From Mesocentrotus franciscanus (taxonomy: Eukaryota; Echinodermata; Echinoidea; Camarodonta; Strongylocentrotidae), in the NCBI GenBank assembly GCA_037976565.1, contig CP137675.1:17932813-17996812 (forward strand): a stretch of DNA of 64,000 bases, given 5' to 3'. How positions within the stretch are numbered: the stretch's first letter is position 1; every line of letters begins with the position of its first letter. This document shows positions 25,448-38,004 of the stretch, piece after piece. Below the pieces are notes generated by a model. That model saw nothing but the letters and a program-made list of their open reading frames with translations, did no database searches and was not told the DNA's origin. The position numbers and the translations under genes were made by a program.

Positions 25448-26024
25448 GTTTAAAGGGATAGTTGAGTTCTTGTTTAAGACCGCAAATGCATTCAAAGTGC
25501 ATGGCTATTGCTCTTATTCTTATTTATGACATTTCTAGTGCACTTTTAGAACCTAAAATTGCTATGAAGATTATTTTAGACCCCAAAATGTGTGAACTTA
25601 GATTTAATACGATCATACCAATTCAGCTCCACTTTCAAAATAATACGGTGACCGTTAATTAATTAATTAATTAATAATAACAATACCCGGGCCGGCTGGT
25701 TGTGCGTAATATAGCCAACACAAAAAAGCCAACAAAAAGCCAATATTGGCATTGGCTGGAATAAAACGTATAAGGCGATATATCTCGTTTTTCAACGGCT
25801 GGTTCAAAATTACCGAATATTTGTGGGACACCTCAAATATTAAAAATGATTATATCTAAGGATATTTCAGCCGTCTCTGAACCGATTTTGATCAAACAAA
25901 GATGATTTTGTCATTTAAATTGTATAGTCATTCAAATGTGACACTCAGTTTTGCATTATCTCACAACAAATAATTTTGTGTAGTGCCCTCTGCAACAAAA
26001 CTCAACTAGGCCTATCCCTTTAAC
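25448..26024. mobile_element. TIR element with TTTAAAGGGATA ends
   Basis: Left end GTTTAAAGGGATAGTTGAGT; right end is its inverse with a short insertion (AACTCAACTAGGCCTATCCC then TTTAAC). About 577 bp, AT-rich, non-coding. A TTAATTAA-type tandem lies at about 25,656-25,674. Same end type as the inner element at 18,783-19,497 and the one at 52,602-52,983. Confidence 0.75.
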
Positions 26025-27277
26025 TTTGTTGAACATGATTCTTGAAAATACTATACCGAATTCATTATTGACAGCTACCGGACCTATTCCCTGACTTCTA
26101 CCCCTAACACAACAATCCCAGACACCCATTACTTATCTATCACCCGTATACAACCGCTATAGAAATGTAATATATTATTATTATTGCAACTACCCCTCGG
26201 AACCCCACACCCTTATAGAACAACTCTCCAGAAAACAGCCCAATCGATTATAACCCCTGGACTATCAACCAGGCAACCAAACTACTCCGTTATTTAATTA
26301 TAGCGTTGGCAGTTGGTACTTGTCTTAGTGTAGTTGGGGTAATTTTTTTGTTTAGGCCTGAGGATAGTACTGTTGTCCGAGGTGTAGTTGTCTATTGGAG
26401 TTTGTTCTAGGAGTGCTGTCCGAGATGATTGTCCTTGGGGTACTATCCGAGATGATTGTCCTTGGGGGTACTGCCCGAGATGATTGTCTAGGAAGTGGTC
26501 GTATTCATCAGATTTCTTTTTAAATCACTCTATCTTATTTATTTATTTATCTATTTATTTTGAGGTATAGTGTAATAACACAAAGGCGTGTTAAGGTCCC
26601 ATGGGTAATTGAACTCTGATATAGAACGTGGAGTGAAGTTTGTCGAAACCACCGAGATTATTTTTCTTCAAAATAAATAATTTACAGTTCAGAAGAGAAA
26701 AAAAACCTGAGCCATTTATGACATTGAATACTAGCTGTAATCATCTTTGTTTCGAGACACGTTTCGGTGTCATCTTGAACAATGTTGAATGTTAAAAAAA
26801 AGTATTGTGTTTTAGAAAGTATCACGAACGTTCAATGAAGCGACACCAGAGAAAGACGCCGTGTCATCTCTGGTACTAAGAATCGTGTAATCGTGTGCGT
26901 GGGTCTTATTTGCTTTTACAGCAGCCAAGTCGACTTACTCGCCAGGATCTTGTTGCGTATTGTATTCATAATTCATGAATATTTTACTGTTCATGTTTAA
27001 TGTTTGCTTGCATTGTATTCATATCACGGCTATTTCCCCAGGTTGAACGTGTCTGGAAATCTCGCTAAATAAATTATATATTTAAAGAAGAGTATTGCTG
27101 CGATACTGTTTCGAATAGGCCTATGTAAATATTGCTATATTGAATTGATGTGATTTTATATAAAGAATATTTATTACTCATTCCATAAATGAACATATGT
27201 CGTGTTTTTTTTTGTTATAATAAGAAACAGGAAACAAATCCGAACCGCTTTTTTTTAATTTTTTTTTTTAAAGACTT
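26025..27277. other. Gene-free stretch
   Basis: No gene recognised. Around 26,340-26,500 a phrase like 'ctgtccgagatgattgtcc' recurs three times, a small local tandem. Confidence 0.45.
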
Positions 27278-27344
27278 GTCAGTGTCTTCGTCTACGAAAC
27301 AGCTAGAGGAAAGAGAGGAGGGAGGATGAAAAACAGAAATAGAA

Positions 27345-27395
27345 TAGAGAGAAAAGGAGAGAGAAGAGAGAGAGGGAGAGAGAGAGAGGGGGAGG

Positions 27396-27431
<36 letters not shown>

Positions 27432-27432
27432 T
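27345..27432. repeat. (GA)n tract of copy A
   Basis: GA microsatellite at the position corresponding to the tract at 30,378-30,450 in copy B. Confidence 0.95.
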
Positions 27433-27623
27433 GAAGGGGGTACAAGCACAGACAAACAGACATTCACAGCTGCAGAGTGATGATCCGTTATTATTAGCAA
27501 CACAATCATCACTATCATTATCACCATCATCATCATCACAACCACCACCATTATCACCATCATTATAATCATTATAATTATCATAATCATCATAAATCAA
27601 CATTATCATCAATCATCATGGTC

Positions 27624-27916
27624 CAGGGGGTGTTTCACAAAGACTAAGATCGACTTTAAGTTGGACTTAAGTATGGCAGGCCATTCATGCCATGGGTTGC
27701 TATCACCATTGGTCTCTAAATTATAATATTTAGATAATATTTTTCCTTCAATAATGAACTATCAAAAAAAGGAAATTCTGTAGATTTGAGACCACGATTT
27801 GTATGTCCCTTGAGAGACAAATGCCAGTAAATGGTAAGAGCAAACAGTGGCACGAATCGCCTGCCATACTTAAGTCCAACTTAAAGTCGATCTTAGTCTT
27901 TGTGAAACACCCCCAG
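27624..27916. mobile_element. Foldback MITE, 'TTTCACAAAG' family, copy 2
   Basis: Left end GGGGGTGTTTCACAAAGACT then 'aagatcgactttaagttgg' and 'gtatggcaggcc'; the right end is the inverse. Body closely matches copy 1 at 15,768-16,054, including 'ttgtatgtcccttgagaga' and 'atgccagtaaatgg'. It sits inside the CAT-rich stretch of duplication copy A and is absent from copy B, so it inserted after the duplication or was lost from B. Confidence 0.9.
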
Positions 27917-28666
27917 ACCGCCACCGTCATCACCACAAATCAATACCATTATCATCATCATTACCATTATAATCATGACCACTGTCAACATCATCATTAG
28001 CATCATTATAGATAATCTACATACCTTTATTTCGCAATTACTCAATCATATTTCATCCGTCTCATTATCACTGCCAACAACTTCTCCATCACTCTCACAA
28101 TGTAGTTATTTGGATAACGTGCTATAACTTATTTCACAATAAGTTGCTATTAAACGTAATTCTCAAATTCAGATACGATAAGGATCGCATCTTTAGGACC
28201 AGCATTCCTTTTTTAGAGTGGGCGATTCATTTTCTCAATGCATGCCCTTCATGCAAGAGACGAAGCCTATGCCATCTATCATAATCTAATCATCTAATGT
28301 CATTACTGACTTCCCAACACGGTGATCACAAAGGCAATGTATAAAGGTTCTGTTTTCGAATGTTTATTACTTTAACATGCAAACATATATTGAGCATTAC
28401 ATACAAGAAAGAGAAATAAGCAACTTTACGACCATAAGACAACAATTTTGGTTAACATCGAGTGATCATAACTTTTGGCTTTTATCACAGAAAAAAATAA
28501 TTTGGGAGGATGTTGATTACTGACTTTGATGAAGAGTGCAACGACCTACTATCACTACCTCGGCAATCAACATAAAATCCACACCCAATTCATAATTATG
28601 CCAATACAAATTTCAAACTTTTTTCTTTTTAAAAATTATTCAGCCTCCCCAAATTGTTTTATCCGT

Positions 28667-30283
28667 CCCAGATAGCAAAATATCTGAGGCCCATCTGGGT
28701 TTTGTATGGGCTGACTAGAGCCCACGTGGCCCATACAAAAACTAGATGTATACCAGATGGGCCTTCCCACCCAGAACCCACAAGTAGCAGCACATATGGA
28801 CCCCATGTGGGCCCCATGTGGGTTTTTGGTGGTGAAAATCGCACGTCGAGCATCTTCTGGGCCCAGCTAAAAACCAGATGTATACCAGATGGGCCTTCCC
28901 ACCAAGGACCCACAAGTATATGGAGCCCACGTGGCCCATACAAAAACCAGATGTATACCAGATGGGCCTTCTCACCAAGAACCCACAAGTATGATATGGA
29001 GCCCACGTGGCCCATATAAAAAACAAATGTATACCAGATGGGCCTTCCCACCCAGAACCCACAAGTACCAACCCATGTGGGCCCCATGTGGGTTTTTGGT
29101 GGTGAAAAGCGCACATCAAGCATCGGCTGGGCCCAGCTAAAAACAGACGTATACAAGATGGGCCTTACCACCCAGAACCCACAAGTATATATGGAGCCCA
29201 CGTGGCCCATACAAAAACCAGTTTGGCATTCCCATCAAGAACCCACAGTATACCAACACATGTGGGCCCCATGTGGGCCCCATGTATAGGCCCCATGTGG
29301 GTTTTTGTGGTGAAAATAACACATCGAGCATCGGCCGGGCCCAGCTAAAAACCAGATGTATACCAGATGGGCCTTCCCACCCAAAACCCACAAATATACC
29401 CAGAATTTGCATAATGAATATGGGGTGCGTGTACATCTATGTTTTTATACAATTCATCTGAATTCACAGAATATTTCTTAATTACTGATGATTTAGTGAT
29501 ATGCAATTCATTTCGAAAATACTACAAAATGTAAATTGCTATTTATTAGGACATTTCACTCCTTTGTATATATTACATTTAATTAAACATTAATTAGGAA
29601 AAACACTAACTATCAACTAAAAAATATTCAATAAAATACAAGTATATGGAAAATTCCCATTCACAGTAAATTAACCATGTCTTCTTAATACCAATGCCTT
29701 AAATTGGAATTTGCAGACTATTTGGTGTTGCCATTGGCAAAATTAATTAGTGCAAGTGCGAATTATACCACAACTTACTAATTAAGTCTTTTTACTGGAG
29801 ATTTCAACTGGTTGAAAGTTGGTCCAGATAAACAAGTTAAATACAACTGGTAACCCTGGAAATTGAAATGGTATAACTGGTCCAGTTGTACTTGACCAGT
29901 TAAATGCTATAGCTGAACCCATTTAAACAATAGGAAGCCCATTTAGAACCACATTGGCCCATATGGGGCCCATATCACACCCACTTGGCCCATATTGATC
30001 CCATATAGAGCCCATATGGGGCCCATATATAACCCATTTGAACCATATGAAGCCCATTTATAGATCTCCTCGTGGCCCATATGGGCCCCATATCAAACCC
30101 ACTTGGCCCATATGTAGCCCATATAGAACCCTGGGTTTTATGCGGTAAATCCCATCTGGGGATCACTTGGTAACCCTGGTTTAGAATGCTGGGCCCAGTG
30201 TGGGGCCCATATGGGGCCCATATACCAGCCCAGTTGAAACCAGATAAAACCCAGATGGGCCCCACAACATTTTGCTATCTGGG
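28667..30283. mobile_element. 1.6-kb TIR element with internal 'CCCAGATGGGC' arrays
   Basis: Begins CCCAGATAGCAAAAT and ends in its exact inverse; a second inverted block, GCCCATCTGGG/CCCAGATGGGC, lies just inside. The paralogous site in duplication copy B (near 31,703) reads continuously through the insertion point, which fixes the ends and gives a GT/GT flank. The left two-thirds is an irregular tandem of blocks holding 'gatgtataccagatgggcc' at spacings of about 73-76, 120-132 and 209 bp. The right third (about 29,930-30,260) repeats 'ggcccatatggggcccata'. Frames through it (Trp/Gly/Pro-rich) are repeat translations; no transposase. Confidence 0.85.
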
Positions 30284-30376
30284 GTAGCAGTCATGTCAAT
30301 GTTAAACGTACCATTGTCTACGTCTTCGAAACAACTAGAGGAAAGAGAGGATGAGAGGATGAAAAACATAGGGTAA

Positions 30377-30377
<1 letters not shown>

Positions 30378-30446
<69 letters not shown>

Positions 30447-30450
30447 AAGG
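30378..30450. repeat. (GA)n tract of copy B
   Basis: Nearly uninterrupted GA dinucleotides, in the corresponding place to the tract in copy A. Confidence 0.95.
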
Positions 30451-30699
30451 GGGCAGAAGCACAGACATTTACAGCTGCAAAGACAGAGACGGTCGGTTGT
30501 AAAATAGGAATACAGCGAGATTTCGAGGCGTATGATAGTACTAAAATCACCACAAGATGGCGCCTTGAAGGTAGGAAAAGGGTTATGATTGGGTTCTTTC
30601 TAGTATTCTCGAACGTAAATATGTATTATTATCATTTCGGCATTTGATTCGTGCATGGCCACGTATTCTACGAACAATTCTGTTATTAATAACACAATC

Positions 30700-31015
30700 A
30701 TCAACACCATTATTGTTATCATCATCATCATCATGAAACCGGCCACCACCATTATCATCATCTCAATCAGCATAATCATCATCATCATCACAACCACAAA
30801 TATCCTTATCATCATCATCTTAAATCACCATCATCTTCATGATCTTAATCACCATCATCACCACCTCAATATCATTATCATCATTTATTACCATCACAAT
30901 CATGACCATCATCACCACAAATCGTTACCACTACCACCGACATGATCATGACCACCGTCATCCTCATCACTTCATCCCCATTATCAACATCACCATCATC
31001 ATTACATCATTATAC
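30700..31015. repeat. CAT/ATC trinucleotide-rich region
   Basis: Interrupted ATC/CAT/ACC trinucleotides, matching the similar stretch in copy A (about 27,480-28,005, there split by the foldback). Peptides from it are Ile/His-rich and not taken as genes. Confidence 0.85.
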
Positions 31016-31738
31016 ATATCTACATAGTTTACATGTGTACCTTTATTTGCACTACCTCGCAATAACTCGGTCATAATTCACCAATAATTCATCCATCTCA
31101 TTATACCATTGCCATCAACTTCTCCATTACTCTCAAAAGATATAGTTAATTGGATATCGTGCTATAAATTCTTTCACAATAAGTTGGCGGCTATTAAACG
31201 TAACTCTCACATTCAAATACAATAAGGATCGCATCTTTAGGACCAGCATTTATTTTCAGAGTGGGTGATTTCTCAATGACTGTCCTTCATGCAAGAGACG
31301 AAGCATATGCCTTCTATCATAATCTTATTTCATTACTTTCCAACACAGTGATCACAAAGGAAATGAATAAAAAGTTCTTTTCTCGAATGTTTATTATTTT
31401 AACATGCAAGCATATATATTGAGCATTACATACTTGAAAGAAAAACGAGCAGCTTTACAATCATAAGACAAAAAATTCGGTTAGCATACAGTGATACTGT
31501 TCACAGCTACTGGATTTCATTACAGAAAATAAGTATTTGGGGAGGATGTTGATTACTGACTTTGATTAAGAGTGCAACTAACTACTATCACCATCTCTGC
31601 AATCAACATAAGGTCCACCCTCAATTCATGATTATGCCGATACAAATTTTAAACTTTTTTTCTCTTTAAAACTTATTCAGCCTTCCCCCAATAGTTTTAT
31701 CTGTAACAGTCACATCAATGCTAAATATACCATCATGA

Positions 31739-33950
31739 CAATATAAATTTCCATTTTCAGTTGTAATATTCAATTATATAACAAACATAATATTACGCAT
31801 AACTGATAATAATAACGAAATAATAGAAAAGGCAAAATACAACTTCCATGATTGTAATTCTTAAGAATTTTGTTTTAAACTATAGTTGTCCACCAGAATT
31901 CAGACTGTTTTAACACATTCAACAATCAATTTTTCTCCCAAACGGTTTCAAGAAGTGCAAAATGTATTCTTATTAATTCATCTGCTACATCATTCTATGT
32001 ACTGAATTCCCATGTGTAAAACAAAAAAATGATTCCCTTATGATTGATTTCAGATTAGTAAAGTTTACCAATAATAATTTCAATCATTTGTCAACAGAGT
32101 ATCGGCAGATGTACATCTTAAAGCCACGAGCAATTAATGTAAATATTAGTTTGAAAAAGAACCGACTAGTCTTGCGATGGAACCAATTTCTGCCAGTGTT
32201 CCAATGCAATCATGCATACAGATCTCAACATAATGTCTGACCACTAGTACACAAACATCTAGGTTGAATAATTCAGAGAAATAAGCTAGATCATAAAAAG
32301 CTTTTGTTTGTTCAATTGAAAAACATTTGATTGGTGCCACAGATCACATACATTGTCAACTACAAATCTAATCGCAACTACTAGAGAATGATTGTTGAAT
32401 AACTAGCATTACTTTCTACTCCTGTACATCATACATCAACGTTTCATAAATATAACATCTAAAACCAAAATTCTGCGTATATTATACTAATGCTCTACAA
32501 CTACCTATAAGCGTATTCTATTATTCTAATCTTCACTAATGCAGTGAATATGATTGATTTTTTTGAGATTATAAATTGATGCATTCTCAACAAATTTCTA
32601 GTACTACAAATTCTAGCAACATGAGAGACTGGCACAGAATTACGAATGACTGTTAACATGGTTAATTGATTTTTACGACCAAGGATTCATACGGTATATG
32701 CTAATCAGCAACTATGTTACTCACAAAAAGTATTGAACACTTTCATTCCATAGGCAAAGACATATAATTATTCAGCTTTGTTCATTTATATATATATGCA
32801 ATCAAACAGAGCAATGCACTCTTAAGAAATTCCAGAATAATTGATTAGTTAGGCTTACAATAACCAAGTATATTCTACATAGACTTTGATTGTTCAGATA
32901 TTAGGCACATGCTACGAGATTTACAGAAACAAAATCAGATACGATCAAGAAAATCATCATCGTTGAATGAAACGGAAGCACATGTATAAGAGTATTTAAT
33001 AGTACAAGTTTATATTGGTGTTTTTAACTACCGGTAAACATGGTAAACATTGAAAGTCTGCTGTAAGGCCATGTACCAAACCAAATAACAACATGATCTC
33101 CAAGTATCAGATTCAAATCATTCGCCGTGACGACTAAAATCTTTACAAAGTCAGATCCAATATAACAAATCGAAACCTGTAAATGGAAAATCACTGCAAT
33201 CATACAAGAACATAGGAATGATTTTGCACTTACTGAAATTAATCATCAATTTTTTTGTAAATTACCTTTTGATTCTAACATCTTCATTACTGCAACCCAA
33301 GTTGAAAAAGGGAGTGCATTTCCCATTCTTCTACTTTTATTCAAATTCTCATCTGTGCCTTAATGTCACTGAATGTTTCCTTACAAATGTGAAACTGTTG
33401 TCATTCATTCCCAACCAAAATGAGAAAGATGACTGAAGAACGCTTCAAGCTGTACATCCAATAGCAACAATATACATTCATGTATTCATTTCACATAATG
33501 CATTAAATCAATGACAAGTGATGTTGAGAAATGATGTCTATCTCCAAGTGAACTGATTTCTTTAAGAAACCACTAAATGACATTTGTGTTGGCAAAGTAA
33601 TAAAGAATACCTTTTAACAGGTCATGTATCATCATTTTCAGTATATAATCTGAAGATGGATCTACTTTTAAATGCAAGAATTGTACCATTCAATTTAGCA
33701 ATCTACAACTTGATAGTACATCAAACCAATCAGTTACGTGTTAAGTGTAGAAATATTCATGGTTTACCTAGTCATATCCCTCTTTGCATCATTTACCTGT
33801 CATGTACTTTACATGAAAACAAGTACAATATGTGACATGTATCTGGTAAGCAGAAGATGGGAAAGATCAGACAATGAGAGATTATCAGAGTGGATAGATA
33901 TGAAAAGATGAAGAGAATGTAGATAAAAAAAGAGAAAAGGAAAAAGGAAA
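31739..33950. other. Gene-free stretch
   Basis: AT-rich, no gene or repeat recognised. Confidence 0.45.
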
Positions 33951-34072
33951 GTGAGAGAGAGAGAAAGAGAGGGAGTGAGAGAAAGACAGAGGGAAAGGAT
34001 AGAGGGAGAGAGAGAGAGAGGGGGGGATGGGGGGGGTAGAGAGAAAGAGGGGGATAGAGAGAGAGAGAGCAG
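33951..34072. repeat. GA/GGG purine-rich tract
   Basis: Interrupted GA repeats with two G-runs near 34,020-34,037. Confidence 0.9.
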
Positions 34073-37000
34073 ATAAAAATCACACTATTTACAACTTGTG
34101 TATGCCTACGTCACACTACAGAGGCTACACCAACGGTTAAATTGAGCCGAGGTGTTGAAGCAATCAAGCCAACAGTAGAATGTGATGATTGTAACACTCT
34201 CAGTAATTATCATTACACCTGATCAACAATGTACAGTGATCACTGGACAGAGGATCTCAAACTATCAACCTGTCACAGCAGCACCTTCCACACTGAAATC
34301 GAGTAATAAGACCTTGCATATCGAAAGAAACTGCCTTAAAGCCATTCTGAATTCTTTATCACGTATTAGGATATTTTAGATCAGAAAAATATGAGCAAAG
34401 TATACAAAATGTGCTGGAAATCCCATTCACTAAAATCACAACTCACATATGGCACATATGAGGCTGTGTGTTATTGACTGCATGTGTTTGCTTGTACATG
34501 CACATGACTTAAGTACAGTCAGACCAAATGAATATAGAACAGAACAATTTGTTAAACAGATTATACCTAGTAGGTTGTTCAATTTGCTTGATTTCATGTC
34601 GCATATGTCATCACCAAATTCTTGCAACATGGATGAAAACAATAATATTGACACGTTTTGCACATTTGTTGTTGTTCTTCGGCTAGACAATATCTAATTT
34701 ATAGTTTGTGAGTACATGTGGGTACATGTATATGTATGGTATTCACAAAAATACTTGAGAAAAGGAAACACTGAACAAGCTGCTGAAATATGTTGATTGA
34801 TCAGGCAAGGGCTTGGCAAATATCATATTATTCTCAATATTTCAGGATAATATAATCTAAGACAATAGAAATGCACTCCAACCTTTGATTCCATAAATAT
34901 GATCAGTTTGGTGTTCTTTAAACAGAATATACCATATTACCTCTACATAGATGCATATCATCAAGATTACTTATTGATAAGCTAGTGTAGATGGGTGAGC
35001 TGAGAATACATGATAGAATTGTATCATTCTAGTAAAGTCACTGCATATGTACATTCACACATGATAATTGTCACTCGTAGACAGGTTATGATGTATAATT
35101 GCTTGTCTAGATAATGGAAATACATTGTGCAATTTAACATTCATGTATTTCAATAGGAGATTGTCACAAATATATAATTTATGAGCTTGCTACAGCTTAT
35201 ACAATGATACAAGTATACTGCATGGCTTCCTTGATCACAATGGTATAACAGCCTGCCAATATGATCAATTCCCATTATATGCGATTGATGCGAGGGTACT
35301 ACTACTGTCATGAGCCTTCCACAGAATCCATTGTTTGGAGAGACTTTGAGAGAACAAAGGTATCTAATTGGTCTTCACTACATGATTGGCATGATGACAA
35401 ACTAATAATAACACTGAATGGAAGATATTAATCACATTATCATCACAAGATCATCTACAGCATGTAGGAAATAACAGGTTGCTTATATCCCATAATAGGC
35501 ATTCTCACTGCCCCTTCCACCAATGCCCAAATTCCGATCAATGATCAGTGTTGATAATTGGATAAAACTATGTCACAGAATAGCTATTATTGTCTGTTGG
35601 TATTACACCTAATCTGACCTTTTGCACAGGATATATGATTACAAAACATATGAAAACTGACTAGTACTTAGGGAAGTGCTGTGGTTTTATCACGATAATC
35701 ATTACAAGTCTTTATCCAATGAAAGGTAAGCTTACCAAGTACCGTGGGTGGGGATTTCATACAACGAAAAAGGTGGTCAAATGTAACGTCTGAAAAATTT
35801 GTATACAATAAACCTTGATAGGCTTCGGAATTATGGTGCGTGCATATAGATTATCATAAAGATATTACATGGTGTATGGTGGCAAAATAATCATTACATG
35901 GACTAGTGCAATCACATTCAAAGGTTTCATCCCGGCCTGCTATAATTATGAATATATGTTTTTAATACAAAGGGGCAAGATTATGCTTGGCACAGGTGGA
36001 TTATGACCTATATCATTAGGTATTCATTGAATACATGATATTCATTATGCAAAGACACTCACTTACAAGGCAATTATTTTTAACAGTAATAAAATAAACA
36101 TGAAAGCCAAAAGTCTTTATAATATCTTCAATTAAACATATTGGTTATCATTACGAGCATAAGCAGATAATCCTTGTCACAAAGCTGTTAAATTGCACAA
36201 TTGTGGGGGGTTAATATCCCAATTCAGAAAGCATGGGTTAATGCACAAGCTCTATTTGAATAACCGTACTTCTATTCCTATTAACACTTTTTACAAACAG
36301 TCTACAAAGTCCTCCATCACCAAATGCCTGTCATGAAATATAAGGACATATTTAGACAGAATTCTCCATGCAAACGAAACTGAGATACGATCCCTCATTT
36401 ATAAAGAATTATAAAGAAATATAAAGAAATTATGATAAATGATTTGACTACAATACAATGCTAATATCATCAACATGATAATGTGGGGGAGAAGGTTTTT
36501 TTAAAACTGAAATGTTTACAATCAAGCTTATATTCTGATTTAATAATAACCATAAAACTGGGTCTAATACTTGTTTTGTGGAACGTTATCTGCAGTTAAG
36601 AGTGCTAACAGAGTTTGATAGAGCAATTATTGAATTCCACATTGTTTGTAATGACTCTAAGACCAAACTGTAATTTATAAACATGCTATGATTTATCATA
36701 TATGATATGAAACCCAGAATATTTCAAGGCGTGACTTTTCTATTCTTGTATGATAAAAACTTCATCTCAGCAGACCTTTAAAGATTTCACATATAATAAA
36801 TGTGACAATTCATTTAAGATAATTTTAGTTTAACAAAGCACATCTTCCTTTGGATTTAGGACCAGGCTTACTCAGCCTTGGTCTAGGTCTACAACAGATT
36901 GATATCAGAATACCGATTCCACACATTCAGATTCTTGTTTTGAAAAGTGCACAGAGAGAAGGAGACTTCTGTCCAACTCTGTATTTACATCAAGCGTCTT

Positions 37001-38004
37001 TCAGGCCAGAAATATTTCAAGAGTATCAATCCGATTTGAAACAAATAGTCTTGATTTATGTTTTTCATGCAAGTACTTCATAACAAGTTCAAGACAAAGG
37101 AATTAATAATGTGCACGTAAATACAATTATAGCAGCATTATTACCACTACATAAGGTACAAAATGAATCATGTCATTAAAGATGTCTCTTTTCAAGGACT
37201 GAGTGAACCTGTATCTACGGGACTAGAAGTCCATGCTTTATCTCGTAACATTGTAGAGCTATGAATAATTTTACAAGGTAATTTTTTTCTAGGATAATTT
37301 TAAAAAATCACTTCATACTACAATTTTGCTTTTTGTTCGATCTGATTTGACTTAAAGAAAGTTCTCACAATAATTTGTTTTCTCCTGTTGCACATGACTT
37401 TATCACTGTTGCATGATTCTTCGCAGAATAGGTCAATGACCTTTTGATAAAGCAATAACATTACTGTTACGGTTAAACAAATTATCAGAGGTTTTCCTCT
37501 GACATCACAACGGGCTTCCATTCTCACTGCACTATGAACTGAATATGGGCTAATCCTTATTCAGTTGTTATGAATATATGTCATGATTTTATTAGAAAGC
37601 AAAGCTTTCAATTTAAGTACCTTATTGATACATGTATGCTTACAATGCACTATGTACCACATCAAATTTAGCTATTTTATGACTTATTTTAAAAGCCAGT
37701 CTTCAATTTTAATCTACCACAAATATTCTGTGATGAGTGGAATACCATTCATCTTAATTTTCACGCACAAAACAAACTGTACATAATTTATGTATTTTAG
37801 GCATTTCATGCCATTATCTTTAAACATACTTTGGTTCTTTATACAATTACATTAATTTTTACAACAAACAATACAGAAGAAGAAAAGTAACAGACATTGC
37901 ATAAAGTATCTTGGACACTTTTGTGAATAGAAAAAGCTAGATCTTATACCTAAGTGGATTGAACATTCATATACTCTCTTTCAAGGATGGTTACCAGAGA
38001 GCCA
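34073..38004. other. Gene-free stretch downstream of MAP1
   Basis: About 3.9 kb without a recognised gene. The part nearest 38,004 must be the MAP1 3' UTR. On the minus strand an AATAAA hexamer reads at 37,593-37,588, about 410 bp after the stop, a possible but unproven polyadenylation signal. Confidence 0.45.

Larger units (their letters stand above)
27278..31738. repeat. Tandem duplication of about 1.4 kb (copies A and B)
   Basis: Copy A (about 27,278-28,666, resuming for about 30 bp after 30,283) and copy B (about 30,314-31,738) align in the same order: 'gaaacaactagaggaaagag', a GA tract, 'acagctgca', a CAT/ATC-rich stretch, 'aaggatcgcatctttaggac', 'catgcaagagacgaagc', and 'ttattcagcc'. 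Copy A carries two insertions that copy B lacks: the foldback at 27,624 and the element at 28,667. Copy B has about 190 bp after its GA tract that copy A lacks. Confidence 0.85.

Noticed and set aside
28654..29461. Overlapping long frames on both strands, rich in Trp, Gly and Pro (up to 183 codons)
   Set aside because: They are translations of the CCCAGATGGGC-type tandem blocks of the 1.6-kb TIR element; every frame is open by repeat periodicity, and none has a recognisable domain.
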